The notes under the pieces were generated by a model. That model was given only the letters and a program-made list of their open reading frames with translations. It was not told the origin of the DNA and ran no database searches. From NCBI GenBank assembly GCA_964573105.1, contig CAZNIS010000007.1, positions 77,961 to 141,960 of the forward strand: a stretch of DNA of 64,000 nt, read 5' to 3'. Position numbers and translations under genes: made by a program. This stretch comes from CAKZSB01 sp964573105 (lineage in GTDB: Bacteria; Pseudomonadota; Gammaproteobacteria; Granulosicoccales; Granulosicoccaceae). Positions 16,933 to 25,250 of this stretch are shown in pieces. Position 1 is the first letter of the stretch. Each line of letters starts with the position of its first letter.

Positions 16933-17695
16933 AGCGTTGTGCTCCGTTGTAGCGTATGGCTTCCAGTTGGCGAATGCTTAGAACCATGAAGGCTGCAATG
17001 CACAGGAGAAAGTAGGCCAGAGAGTGACTTTGTAGCTGCCCTTGAATGAAGGGTTGCAGATGCGTGGCCGGCGATAGCTGCGCGAGTTGCGTGACGCCCG
17101 AGTCTTGTGCGGGTGATTTTGTCGTGGCGAGTATCCACAGCAACAGCATGAAAACGAAACTACTCAGGGCGGCCAGCGCTGGACGCGATGTCAAACAAGA
17201 GAAGAACAGAGAGATAGCGGTCGCGCTGCAGATAAAAAGTGCCATGCCCAGCCAGGCCAGCAACAGCGCTGGTGTGTCGAGGTTTGTGGCGAATTGCAGA
17301 CTGACGATCAGGGCCAGGTTCAACGTTAGCACCAGCAGCTGGAAGATTGCGGCACCAATGAATTTTCCAACCACGATCTGGCGTGATGAAATCGCTGATG
17401 AGGCCAATAGTGGGTAACGCCCTGACTGCCTTTCGGCGGCGATCAGGTTCATGCAAAGCAGCGGGGTGGCGAGCATAAACACCGAGCTCACAGGCAGCAG
17501 CCAATGGGTTGCCAGATAAGCGCTGACACCACCGGCTTGCGGGAGGCCAGCCAGTGTCGGCTGGATAGCCAGGTATTGTTCGAGTGCGGCCAGGAACATC
17601 CAGCCAAACACCAGTTGCAGCATGCCGGCTGCAATCCATGCAAAGGGTGAGCGGCTGAGGATGCGTATCTCGTTGCCTGCGATCAATGCAGTCAC
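16925..17695 (-). CDS. ABC transporter permease, GldF-like
   Basis: 256 residues with six predicted membrane spans. The order of elements fits the ABC-2 permease type: an N-terminal span, the stretch PVSSVFMLATPLLCMNLIAAERQSGRYPLLASSAISSRQIVVGKF and three further spans. The LIAAERQSG element matches the conserved coupling region of GldF/NosY-type permeases. It overlaps the ATPase gene by four bases and the GldG-like gene by eight. It forms the membrane channel of the exporter. Confidence 0.85.
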   Translation of the reverse strand: MTALIAGNEIRILSRSPFAWIAAGMLQLVFGWMFLAALEQYLAIQPTLAGLPQAGGVSAYLATHWLLPVSSVFMLATPLLCMNLIAAERQSGRYPLLASSAISSRQIVVGKFIGAAIFQLLVLTLNLALIVSLQFATNLDTPALLLAWLGMALFICSATAISLFFSCLTSRPALAALSSFVFMLLLWILATTKSPAQDSGVTQLAQLSPATHLQPFIQGQLQSHSLAYFLLCIAAFMVLSIRQLEAIRYNGAQRCE

Positions 17696-18627
17696 TGCGT
17701 TGCTCCGGCGGTGGCCTGGCCTGCGAGTAGATTGAACACGCGCTCCAGATGATTTCTAACCAGAGAAATCTCATGCCAGCGAATATGGTGTGCCTTCAGC
17801 GCCTCGCGCAGCAGCGTGGTCGAGCCAGTGCGAGTGGTCAGCATCCAGTGGTCAGGTGTCACGGACGCTGCGGACAGCACTCCGGGTAGTGATTGCATCT
17901 GCGGCGTGGTGGCGGTGTCTTCCAAATGAATCTCGATTGTCGTCTGATCCTTACTCGCTACCTCGCCAAGGTCAGAGTCGAGCAGCTTGGCGCCGTTGTG
18001 AATCACAATGGCGCGGTCGCAGGTGGCCTGGACTTCCACTAACTGATGGCTGGAGTAGAGGGTCGTCTGTGATTCGCCGACGTCGGCAAGGATTTCCCGC
18101 ATGGCGGCGATTTGTGCCGGATCCAGCCCATTGAGTGGCTCATCCAGCAACAACAGCGCGGGCTGGTGAATCAGTGCCTGCGCGAGATTTACCCGCTGTT
18201 GGAAACCGTGTGACAAGTTGCCGATGATCCTGCGGCGAACCTCACCCAGCCCGCATCGCTCGATCGCGGCAACTGTCGCAGCGTTGATATGTCGCCTGGG
18301 GATTCTCCGCAGTCGCCCGGCAAATTTCAGAAACTGCTCGACCGTGTAGTCTGGGTACAGTGGGGGCTTGTCTGGTGCGTAGCCCAGCAGGCTTCGCGCT
18401 TGCAACGGCGCTTCGCCCAGATCGACACCGGCGATTTTGATCGTGCCGGTATCTGGTACATTGATACCCGCGAGCATCTTCAAAAAAGTGGACTTTCCAG
18501 CACCGTTCAGTCCCAGTAAACCAATCGTCTCCCCTGCGTCTGCCTGCAGTGAGATCTGATCCAGAATGGTCGTATTTGCGTACGAGACAGACACTGAATC
18601 TACACTTAGCAAGTTGTCGCCTGACAC
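17692..18627 (-). CDS. ABC transporter ATP-binding protein, GldA-like
   Basis: About 311 residues if the GTG at 18627 is used (GGAG ten bases upstream); the frame is open to 18702. Walker A is GLNGAGKST, the signature region is LSHGFQQRVNLAQAL (LSHG in place of LSGG), and Walker B is LLLDEPLNGLDP, followed by SSHQLVEVQATCD. The C-terminal 90 residues form the regulatory domain common in ABC-2 exporters. It energises the GldF-like permease. Confidence 0.88.
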   Translation of the reverse strand: MSGDNLLSVDSVSVSYANTTILDQISLQADAGETIGLLGLNGAGKSTFLKMLAGINVPDTGTIKIAGVDLGEAPLQARSLLGYAPDKPPLYPDYTVEQFLKFAGRLRRIPRRHINAATVAAIERCGLGEVRRRIIGNLSHGFQQRVNLAQALIHQPALLLLDEPLNGLDPAQIAAMREILADVGESQTTLYSSHQLVEVQATCDRAIVIHNGAKLLDSDLGEVASKDQTTIEIHLEDTATTPQMQSLPGVLSAASVTPDHWMLTTRTGSTTLLREALKAHHIRWHEISLVRNHLERVFNLLAGQATAGATQ

Positions 18628-18796
18628 CTGTTTGGGACTCCGATCACGGAATGGGGGCGGTTTACAAGCACATCTGTTGCCAGTTTTCCCTTTTTGCCGC
18701 ATCGGCTGCCGTTAGCGGTGCACTGTGCTGGCGAGCTTTCTGCAGCAGCTTCGTTCCACACCGGCGCACTAGCGCGATAAAAATCAGGGTTTTGTC

Positions 18797-19984
18797 TTGA
18801 CACTATTCGGAATACTGAACTGGCCACTATGGGCGATGGTGGTCTTCGTGCTGGTTGTGTGGCACGTGACGCTCCTGGCTACCACCATCTATTTGCATCG
18901 CGCGATGGCGCATCGTGCGGTCGAGTTGCACCCGGTGCTCAGCCACTTTTTCCGCGCCTGGCTCTGGTTGACAACCGGAATGGTCACCGTCGAGTGGATG
19001 GCGGTGCATCGCAAGCACCATGCGAAAGTAGAAACTGAAGACGATCCCCACAGCCCGGTCACACATGGTTTGAACGAGGTCCTCTGGCGCGGTGCAGAGC
19101 TGTATCAGGCCGAGTGCGAAAACCCGCAAACCATTGATAAGTTCGGCTTTGGCGCGCCCGATGACTGGCTTGAGCGCAATCTCTACAGCCGCCACAAGAA
19201 TGCCGGGCTGGTGCTGCTGTTCCTGTTGCTCTGTCTGCTGTTTGGCGTCGCAGCCATTACCATGACCGCCCTGATTCTGTTGTGTATACCGCTGCTGGCG
19301 GCTGGCGTGATTAATGGTCTGGGGCACAGCGTCGGGTATCGCAACTACGAGTGCGATGATGCCGCCACCAACATCGTGCCGATTGGGCTGATCATCGCCG
19401 GCGAGGAATTGCACAACAATCACCACGCCTATCCCGGATCGGCGAAGTTTTCCATTCGTCCCTGGGAAATCGATGTCGGCTGGATGTACTTGCGCATTTT
19501 CAGTGCGTTTGGGTTGGCGCGGATTGTTCGCGTTGCACCGCGGCCGGTGATAAAGCCCACCGAGGATCGTGCGGTCGATCTGGAAACGGTCAAAGCGGTC
19601 ATATCGAGCCGCCTGCACGTGATGGAGCACTATGCGCGCAAAGTCGTACTGCCGACGCACAAACTCGAGCGTCAGCGCGCGACTACGGCACGGGAACGCA
19701 AGACGCTTGCCGTGCGCCGCGAATTGATCGCCGGTGACTTCATGCTCGATGCTGCGGCGCGCGAGCGATTGGGGTTGGCGCTACGCGAGAGCGACACGTT
19801 GAGAATCGTGATCGAGTATCGCAATCAGCTACAGGCCATTTGGCAGATTGCCGGTGCCAGCCACGAGAAGTTACAGGAGGCGCTGCAGGACTGGTGCAAT
19901 CGCGCCGAGCTCAGCGGCATCCGCGCGCTCGAGGAGTTTTCGTGGCGATTGAGAGGGTACTCGCTGAAGAGCGCCGCCATCTGA
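18797..19984 (+). CDS. acyl-CoA/acyl-lipid delta-9 type fatty acid desaturase
   Basis: 395 residues from TTG, with four membrane spans. The three histidine boxes of the membrane di-iron desaturases are complete: HRAMAH (about 35-40), HRKHH (about 72-76) and HNNHH (about 211-215). A long hydrophilic C-terminal region (from about 265) rich in Arg and Glu follows and looks helical; similar tails occur in DesC-type enzymes. It introduces a cis double bond into acyl chains for membrane fluidity. It is monocistronic, pointing toward rpmG across the rpmBG terminator. Confidence 0.9.
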   Translation: MTLFGILNWPLWAMVVFVLVVWHVTLLATTIYLHRAMAHRAVELHPVLSHFFRAWLWLTTGMVTVEWMAVHRKHHAKVETEDDPHSPVTHGLNEVLWRGAELYQAECENPQTIDKFGFGAPDDWLERNLYSRHKNAGLVLLFLLLCLLFGVAAITMTALILLCIPLLAAGVINGLGHSVGYRNYECDDAATNIVPIGLIIAGEELHNNHHAYPGSAKFSIRPWEIDVGWMYLRIFSAFGLARIVRVAPRPVIKPTEDRAVDLETVKAVISSRLHVMEHYARKVVLPTHKLERQRATTARERKTLAVRRELIAGDFMLDAAARERLGLALRESDTLRIVIEYRNQLQAIWQIAGASHEKLQEALQDWCNRAELSGIRALEEFSWRLRGYSLKSAAI

Positions 19985-20051
19985 GCGGCGCGTCCATACA
20001 ATGAGACGCCAATGACCGCGGTTGATTTATTTTACCGCCGATTTGCAGGCG

Positions 20052-20081
20052 AAAAAAAACCCGGCATCAGCCGGGTTTTTT
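20052..20081 (-). terminator. intrinsic terminator of rpmB-rpmG, bidirectional
   Basis: AAAAACCCGGC and GCCGGGTTTTT form an eleven-pair stem around a four-base loop, flanked by A and T runs. It lies 21 bp after the rpmG stop on the minus strand and also about 70 bp after the desaturase stop on the plus strand. Confidence 0.9.
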
Positions 20082-20101
20082 GGTTCAAGCTGGAGCGTGT
20101 G

Positions 20102-20257
20102 CTACTTGATCTTGCCTTCCTTGTAGATCACGTGCTTGCGCGCAACGGGATCAAATTTTTTGATTTCCATTTTTTCGGTCATGGTGCGCTTGTTTTTGGT
20201 CGTGGTGTAAAAGTGACCGGTGCCAGCGCTTGAAATCAGTTTGATTTTGTCTCTCAT
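20102..20257 (-). CDS. rpmG: 50S ribosomal protein L33
   Basis: 51 codons, starting MRDKIKLISSAGTGHFYTTT and ending KHVIYKEGKIK. This is the L33 of the cysteine-free (zinc-independent) type: no CxxC pairs are present. It is basic and of standard length. A GGAG-like site (GGAGATCCCG) precedes the ATG. It is second in the rpmB-rpmG operon, 11 bp after rpmB, as in most gammaproteobacteria. Confidence 0.97.
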   Translation of the reverse strand: MRDKIKLISSAGTGHFYTTTKNKRTMTEKMEIKKFDPVARKHVIYKEGKIK

Positions 20258-20268
20258 CGGGATCTCCG

Positions 20269-20505
20269 CTAGATTTTTTCGCCGCGCTTGCGCATCTCGG
20301 ACAGTACGCTATCGATGCCTTTTTTGTCGATAATGCGCATGCCTTTCGAGGACAAGCGAAGTGTCACCCAGCGTTTCTCGGCTTCGACCCAGAAGCGATG
20401 GGTGTGCAAATTGGGAAGAAAGCGACGCCGGGTTTTATTATTGGCGTGCGATACGTTGTTACCGCTCATGGGGCGTTTGCCGGTAACTTGACAGACTCTG
20501 GACAT
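20269..20505 (-). CDS. rpmB: 50S ribosomal protein L28
   Basis: 78 residues from the ATG at 20505 (MSRVCQVTGKRP); the longer open frame is not needed, since this is the exact family length. The GNNVSHANNKTRRRFLPNLH block and the RVSSKG-like LRLSSKGMRIIDKKG block are characteristic of L28. It is first in the operon with rpmG. A strong sigma70 promoter lies 38-66 bp upstream. Confidence 0.97.
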   Translation of the reverse strand: MSRVCQVTGKRPMSGNNVSHANNKTRRRFLPNLHTHRFWVEAEKRWVTLRLSSKGMRIIDKKGIDSVLSEMRKRGEKI

Positions 20506-20542
20506 GCGCGTGCTCCGCACTCGATATTTTGGGCAATCCACC

Positions 20543-20571
20543 ATTATATGCAAAATTGGCGGCAATTCCAA
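20543..20571 (-). promoter_or_regulatory. sigma70 promoter of rpmB-rpmG
   Basis: On the minus strand TTGGAA (20566-20571), a 17-base spacer, and a perfect TATAAT (20543-20548). Transcription would start near 20536, about 30 bases before the rpmB ATG. The box overlaps the open frame upstream of the divergent iron-sulfur protein gene, which argues for a later start in that gene. Confidence 0.8.
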
Positions 20572-20615
20572 TCGAATCTGGTGTACCGTTGCGTTTTCGT
20601 TGCGCGAGCCATTCG

Positions 20616-21368
20616 TTGGGTCAGTCATCCATCTCCGTTTCTGACGTAAAAACTGGCATTGAGGCGTTCAGGCGTGAGCTCGACACCCTCGGGTTTAATC
20701 TGTTTTGCGTGCTTGATGGCCATCAGATAAGTGGCAACGGGTGCGACGGCAGCCTGCTGTTGATCGGCAACGCCGGTTCCATGATGTGGCAAAAACTGCC
20801 GGCGGACTGGCATAGAAGTGACAATCCGATCGACGATTACACCAGCCAAACAGTGCAGCAGCTGGTAGAAAAGCATCTTGCTGACCTCAGTGCTGCCATG
20901 CTGTTTCCCGACAATGCCTCCCGTCGGCCGTTGCCGTCACTACAGCAGCTTGGCCGGTTAGCCGGCTGGCATTGCGACTCGCCGCTGGGTATCGGCGTTC
21001 ATGCTGAACATGGCCTTTGGTACGCGTATCGGGCGGTGGTTTATTTGCCGATCAGCCTGCCAGGCGAGAGACCGACAAATCCCCCTGCTGCAGATTTAGG
21101 CATTGGTGCCGGCCATTCGCCCTGTCTCGACTGCGTTGACCAACCTTGTATCAGCGCTTGTCCCTCGAAGGCGCTCAGCGATGACCGGCCACCTGATATG
21201 CAACGCTGTGCGGGCTTTCGGCTGAAACCGGATTCGATGTGTCGAACCAGTTGCGCGGCGAGACTGGCGTGTCCGGTTGCCCCGCAATGGCGCTATTCCA
21301 CCGAGCAAATTGCGTATCATTACCATCACTCGCTGCGATCGATTCGTCAGTGGATGGATCAACCCTGA
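20616..21368 (+). CDS. 2[4Fe-4S] cluster-binding protein of unknown function (QueG-like cysteine pattern)
   Basis: About 250 residues if the TTG at 20616 is used; the frame is open from 20529, but that part overlaps the rpmB promoter. The C-terminal third carries two cysteine sets: CLDCVDQPCISACPSKAL, then C-x(n)-C-x3-C-x6-CP (MQRC, MCRTSC, LACPVAPQW). This resembles the ferredoxin-like part of epoxyqueuosine reductases and reductive dehalogenases, but the cobalamin-binding half is not evident. The N-terminal 150 residues match no family I recognise. It precedes folB by 42 bp. A redox role is likely; the substrate is unknown. Confidence 0.65.
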   Translation: MGQSSISVSDVKTGIEAFRRELDTLGFNLFCVLDGHQISGNGCDGSLLLIGNAGSMMWQKLPADWHRSDNPIDDYTSQTVQQLVEKHLADLSAAMLFPDNASRRPLPSLQQLGRLAGWHCDSPLGIGVHAEHGLWYAYRAVVYLPISLPGERPTNPPAADLGIGAGHSPCLDCVDQPCISACPSKALSDDRPPDMQRCAGFRLKPDSMCRTSCAARLACPVAPQWRYSTEQIAYHYHHSLRSIRQWMDQP

Positions 21369-21410
21369 ACCGGTCACGCGAGGCCGACGCGTTCCAAAGG
21401 TAATCTCATA

Positions 21411-21779
21411 ATGGATATCATTTTTTTGACCGATCTGCGGGTCGAGACGGTGATTGGCATCTACGACTGGGAGAAGGCCATCCGCCAGACCGTAGCGGTA
21501 GATCTGGAGATGGGTACGGATATTCGCAAAGCTGCCGCGACCGACGACATCGAGCACACGCTGAACTACAAGGCGATCTCCAAGCGACTGACCAGTCATA
21601 TAGAGCAGAGCAAGGTCGAGCTAATCGAGACCCTCGGAGAGCAAATTGCCTCGATTCTGCAGAATGAGTTTGACGTTCGCTGGGTCAAAGTGACGCTGCA
21701 CAAACCAGGTGCCATCACAGGTGCCGCCGATGTCGGCGTGATTATCGAGCGCGGGAATCGCCACACCTTCGACGCCTGA
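21411..21779 (+). CDS. folB: dihydroneopterin aldolase
   Basis: 122 residues, normal length. MDIIFLTDLRVETVIGIYDWEK is the classical FolB opening; a conserved Glu and Tyr in TLNYKAISKRLT, and the C-terminal WVKVTLHKPGAITGAADVGVIIER with the catalytic Lys, are all present. It cleaves dihydroneopterin to hydroxymethyl-dihydropterin and glycolaldehyde in folate synthesis. The related folD is 22 kb away. It is followed by the MidA-like gene after 19 bp. Confidence 0.95.
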   Translation: MDIIFLTDLRVETVIGIYDWEKAIRQTVAVDLEMGTDIRKAAATDDIEHTLNYKAISKRLTSHIEQSKVELIETLGEQIASILQNEFDVRWVKVTLHKPGAITGAADVGVIIERGNRHTFDA

Positions 21780-21798
21780 TCGAAAGATCGCCTCAGCC

Positions 21799-22968
21799 AT
21801 GACGGAGCTACCGCTGCCGACTGACGAGCAACTGCAGATTCACCAGCTGTTGTTGCAGCGAATCATTGCCGAGATCGAGTCGAATGGCGGCATCGATTTT
21901 TGTCGCTACATGCAGATTTGCCTGTATGAACCGGGACTCGGCTACTACCTGAACTCGTTTCCGAAGCTGGGGGAGCGCGGCGACTTCACCACCGCTGCAG
22001 AAATGTCCAATGATTTCGCCGGGTGTCTGGCGGCACAGATCGCAGCTATGCCCCCTTCGGTGGCCGAGGGCACGATGCTCGAGTTCGGTGGCGGCAGCGG
22101 CAAACTTGCCTGTGACATCATGCTTGCATTAGACGAGCGTGGGTTGCGGCCAGCGCACTACCTGTTGCTAGACGTCAGTGCCGACATGCGCGCCCGACAG
22201 CGCGCAACCGTCGAGACCCTGTTGCCAGGCGATCTTCGGCAGCGAGTGGAATGGGTGGAATCGCTGCCAACGTCGCTGACCGGCGTAGTGATCGCCAATG
22301 AACTTTTCGACGCGTTTCCGGTGGAGCGGTTTCGGGTGTCACATGGGCTTGTCAATCGAGAGTATGTGGTGGCGGATGGCCAGAGATTGCTACCGGAATT
22401 TCGTCCCCACAAAGAGGTCGCTGCCGAAGTAGCGCGCATCCAGTCATACACCGGCGATGTGATGGCAGACGCCTACGTATCCGAGTACTGCCCGATGCTG
22501 GCACCCTGGTGGCGCAGTCTTGACGAAGTCTTGCACACCGGTGCCGTGCTCGCCTGTGACTATGGTCTGGGTCGAGCGGAGTACTATGCGTCCGGACGTG
22601 ATGGTGGCACCTTGCGCTGTTTCTATCGGCATCGGGTGCACAACGATCCCTTGAGCTATGCCGGTATTCAGGACATCACCGCGGATGTTGATTTCACTGC
22701 TGTCACCGAGGCCGCGGTCGGGGCCGGGTTTGAGCTGCAGGGGTACACCCCGCTGTCGCAATTCATGCTGTCACTGGGTGTATTGGATGACTTTTCAACC
22801 AAAAGCTCTCACCTCGGACTTGCCGACCAGGTAGCGGCCAGCGGTCAGCTCAAACGCCTGTTGCTGCCCGAAGAAATGGGTGATCGATTCAAGGTAATTG
22901 GCTTTAGCAAACGAATAGACGAGGCGATGCCAGGGTTTCAGTTGGCGGACCACACGCGTTTGCTTTGA
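21799..22968 (+). CDS. MidA/NDUFAF7-type SAM-dependent methyltransferase
   Basis: 389 residues. The family opening is present (GGIDFCRYMQICLYEPGLGYY, then RGDFTTAAEMSNDFAGCLA). The SAM motif is MLEFGGGSGKLACDIML, followed by VIANELFDAFPVERF and ACDYGLGRAEYY. The family includes the human complex I arginine methyltransferase NDUFAF7; bacterial targets are not established. It lies directly after folB, a frequent pairing in gammaproteobacteria. Fold and family are sure, the substrate is not. Confidence 0.9.
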   Translation: MTELPLPTDEQLQIHQLLLQRIIAEIESNGGIDFCRYMQICLYEPGLGYYLNSFPKLGERGDFTTAAEMSNDFAGCLAAQIAAMPPSVAEGTMLEFGGGSGKLACDIMLALDERGLRPAHYLLLDVSADMRARQRATVETLLPGDLRQRVEWVESLPTSLTGVVIANELFDAFPVERFRVSHGLVNREYVVADGQRLLPEFRPHKEVAAEVARIQSYTGDVMADAYVSEYCPMLAPWWRSLDEVLHTGAVLACDYGLGRAEYYASGRDGGTLRCFYRHRVHNDPLSYAGIQDITADVDFTAVTEAAVGAGFELQGYTPLSQFMLSLGVLDDFSTKSSHLGLADQVAASGQLKRLLLPEEMGDRFKVIGFSKRIDEAMPGFQLADHTRLL

Positions 22969-23058
22969 TTAGTGCCAAATGCCTCAATAGTGACTCAATT
23001 ATCAGACGAAGTGATTCAACAATGTAACAATGCGTTCATTGGAAATCGGGAAATAGCG

Positions 23059-23241
23059 ATGAACAACGAAGCGAAAGAAATCGAACTGGAACTGCAGCCG
23101 TTATCTACAGACATGCGCCAGTCGTCGGGCTTTGACGAGCCGGGTGCTGCGGGATTTTCACTTTTGCCTGCTCAACAGTCCAAACAGCAGTACGATGCCG
23201 AGCTTTCGCTGGTGAACATTGAGCAGTTCAGCTTTCGCTAG
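23059..23241 (+). CDS. small hypothetical protein
   Basis: 60 residues from the ATG at 23059 (GGGAAA a few bases upstream), or 89 if an upstream start at 22972 is used. It is acidic, Gln/Ser-rich, with no membrane span, cysteine or known motif. The opening MNNEAKEIELELQPLS looks helical. It lies four bases after the MidA-like stop when the longer start is used, so it could be a short cotranscribed gene. I do not recognise it. Confidence 0.35.
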   Translation: MNNEAKEIELELQPLSTDMRQSSGFDEPGAAGFSLLPAQQSKQQYDAELSLVNIEQFSFR

Positions 23242-23247
23242 TCCGCG

Positions 23248-23622
23248 CTAGCGGTCAGGCACCGAAACCGCCAGACCGTCAGGTCCGAGTTTGTGCACTG
23301 AGTCGTGTGCCACAATGGTGACGGTTTTTACGTTGGCCGGAATGGAGAGCGTGAGGCTGCGAGTGAAGGGCTGTTCGTTCACATGTGGGTGGTGCAGGGT
23401 GCGACTACCCAGCAATTCGCCCGCTTCATCCAGCACATCCCAGCGATCGGCGTAGTGATCCCATCCGGTGTCCGCGTGCAGCAGGGTGACGTTGATCCGA
23501 AAGCGATCACCGCCCAGTGACTCTATGGTTGCATCCACAACTTCCACTTCGTTTGCGACCGCACTCATGCTCAATATGAGCATCGACAAAATCATCTTGT
23601 ACAAGGGTTTGCTCCTCAGCAT
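23248..23622 (-). CDS. conserved exported protein of unknown function
   Basis: 124 residues with a signal peptide (about 1-23, hydrophobic core MILSMLILSMSAVA) and a compact beta-rich domain with VDATIESLGGDRFRINVTLLH, DTGWDHYADRWDVLD and RTLHHPHVNEQPFTRSL. The His-rich HHPH stretch and the regular strand pattern suggest an immunoglobulin-like periplasmic domain. I know no function. It faces convergently against the small ORF before it and is divergent from the membrane protein at 23687. Confidence 0.7.
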   Translation of the reverse strand: MLRSKPLYKMILSMLILSMSAVANEVEVVDATIESLGGDRFRINVTLLHADTGWDHYADRWDVLDEAGELLGSRTLHHPHVNEQPFTRSLTLSIPANVKTVTIVAHDSVHKLGPDGLAVSVPDR

Positions 23623-23686
23623 TTTGACCGCATATTAACGCAGTCCTGTAAGTCTTCCTCGCGGTAGTAGACACTCGGAGTAATCC

Positions 23687-24028
23687 ATGGGTTCCAACGA
23701 AACAGTTCAGGCCGCGCCGCGGCGTGTGTCTGCCGTCTGGCAGTTCATCTGCCTGCTCGCGCCAACGGTCATGACTGGCTTTTATCTGGTCTACGCGCTG
23801 GTCGGCTTGATTTTGTCCGGTGACAGCAAGTTGAGATGGTGTGACGAGGCGCTGGACGTCGGTCTGTTCGTTTTGATGATCATCGCCGCGCTGAACATCC
23901 CGGTCATGCTCTACGCGCGTTGGCTACGGCTGCCATTGCAACATGTGCTTTGGATATCGCCGATCGCGCACATTGCCATTGCCACGGCGCTGACACTCAC
24001 TATCGCCACCCTGGGAAAATGCGGCTGA
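23687..24028 (+). CDS. hypothetical membrane protein
   Basis: 113 residues with three predicted membrane spans (about 17-39, 54-76 and 85-107) and a short polar N-terminus. No family signature is recognised. Start ATG at 23687 after an AGTAATCC spacer with weak Shine-Dalgarno similarity. It lies divergent from the exported protein gene and 63 bp before the DUF3179 gene. Confidence 0.55.
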   Translation: MGSNETVQAAPRRVSAVWQFICLLAPTVMTGFYLVYALVGLILSGDSKLRWCDEALDVGLFVLMIIAALNIPVMLYARWLRLPLQHVLWISPIAHIAIATALTLTIATLGKCG

Positions 24029-24091
24029 CGGGAACCTAGTCCCACTGCGATGGTCGCAAGAGGTTAACTCTACCGTCAGTCGAGAAACCCG

Positions 24092-25195
24092 ATGCAACCC
24101 GGATTGCGCCTCACCGCGATTTTGCTCGCTATCTTCTGCCCGCTTGCCTGGGGCTTCAATTCAGCCGAATGGCCCAATACCGATTTCGACAATACATCGA
24201 TTGATCTGGGCGAGGTCATGTCCGGTGGGCCGCCGAAGGATGGCATACCGTCGATTGATGAGCCCTCGTTTATCAGCCAGCAGCAGGCCGAGGATTGGCT
24301 GGGGCCCAACGAGCCGGTGATTGTGCTGGCGGAAGAGACCGAGGCTCGGGCCTATCCACTGCAGATATTGATGTGGCATGAGATCGTCAACGACGAGATC
24401 GCCGGTCGCCCCGTCAGTGTAACTTTTTGCCCGCTGTGCAATGCCTCAATCGTGTTTGACCGTGAACTCGATGGCACAGTTTACGATTTTGGCACCACGG
24501 GTCGGCTGCGACGCAGCGACATGATCATGTACGACCGACAGACAGAATCCTGGTGGCAGCAGTTTGTTGGAGAGGCGATTGTTGGAGAATTGACCGGTAA
24601 GAAACTTCGTCAGATCCCCTCGCAGATTGTCGCCTTCAACACTTTCAGGCGGTATTACCCGGATGGCGTGGTGCTGTCTCGCGATACTGGGCACAGTCGC
24701 CGCTATGGTCAGAACCCGTATACCGGCTACGACGACATCAACTCCACACCCTTTCTGTACCGCGGTGAAATCGATGATCGGCTGCCACCCATGGAGCGCG
24801 TGCTGAGCGTACAGCACAAAGCAGATACGCTGCTGTTTGCACTGACAACCTTGCGCGAGGCCAAAATCGTCAATACCCGGTTTGCCGACAAACCCCTTGC
24901 GGTGTTCGCCTTTGAGACGATGAATTCCGCACTCGATCAACAAAGTATCGCCGATTCACGGCTGGTGGCGGCGGCCTCGGTCTACGATCCGACGATCGAT
25001 GGCCAGGCGCTGACATTCAGGCTGCAGGGTGGGATGGCGATCGACGCGGAAACCGGGTCGACCTGGAATACGCTGGGGCAGGCTGTCGAAGGTCCGCTGC
25101 AGGGGCGTCAACTCCCGCAGATTGATTCTGGCGTTCACTTCGCATTTGCCTGGCTGGCGTTTGATCCTGATGCGCAAATCTACAAGCCACAGTAG
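24092..25195 (+). CDS. DUF3179 domain exported protein
   Basis: 367 residues with a signal peptide (about 1-21, ending AWG-F). The body shows the DUF3179 landmarks: DGIPSIDEPSF near the start, AYPLQILMWHEIVND, VTFCPLCNASIVFDRELDG, TTGRLRRSDMIMYDRQTESWWQQF and a YPDGVVLSRDTGHSRRYGQNPY block. The CPLCN cysteines recall a metal or redox site, but no activity is established for the family. It is a periplasmic protein, apparently monocistronic. Confidence 0.85.
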   Translation: MQPGLRLTAILLAIFCPLAWGFNSAEWPNTDFDNTSIDLGEVMSGGPPKDGIPSIDEPSFISQQQAEDWLGPNEPVIVLAEETEARAYPLQILMWHEIVNDEIAGRPVSVTFCPLCNASIVFDRELDGTVYDFGTTGRLRRSDMIMYDRQTESWWQQFVGEAIVGELTGKKLRQIPSQIVAFNTFRRYYPDGVVLSRDTGHSRRYGQNPYTGYDDINSTPFLYRGEIDDRLPPMERVLSVQHKADTLLFALTTLREAKIVNTRFADKPLAVFAFETMNSALDQQSIADSRLVAAASVYDPTIDGQALTFRLQGGMAIDAETGSTWNTLGQAVEGPLQGRQLPQIDSGVHFAFAWLAFDPDAQIYKPQ

Positions 25196-25250
25196 GCGGT
25201 CAGCAGAGTGAGATTAATCTCATTACCCGGCGAAGACCGGGGCAGGGTAT

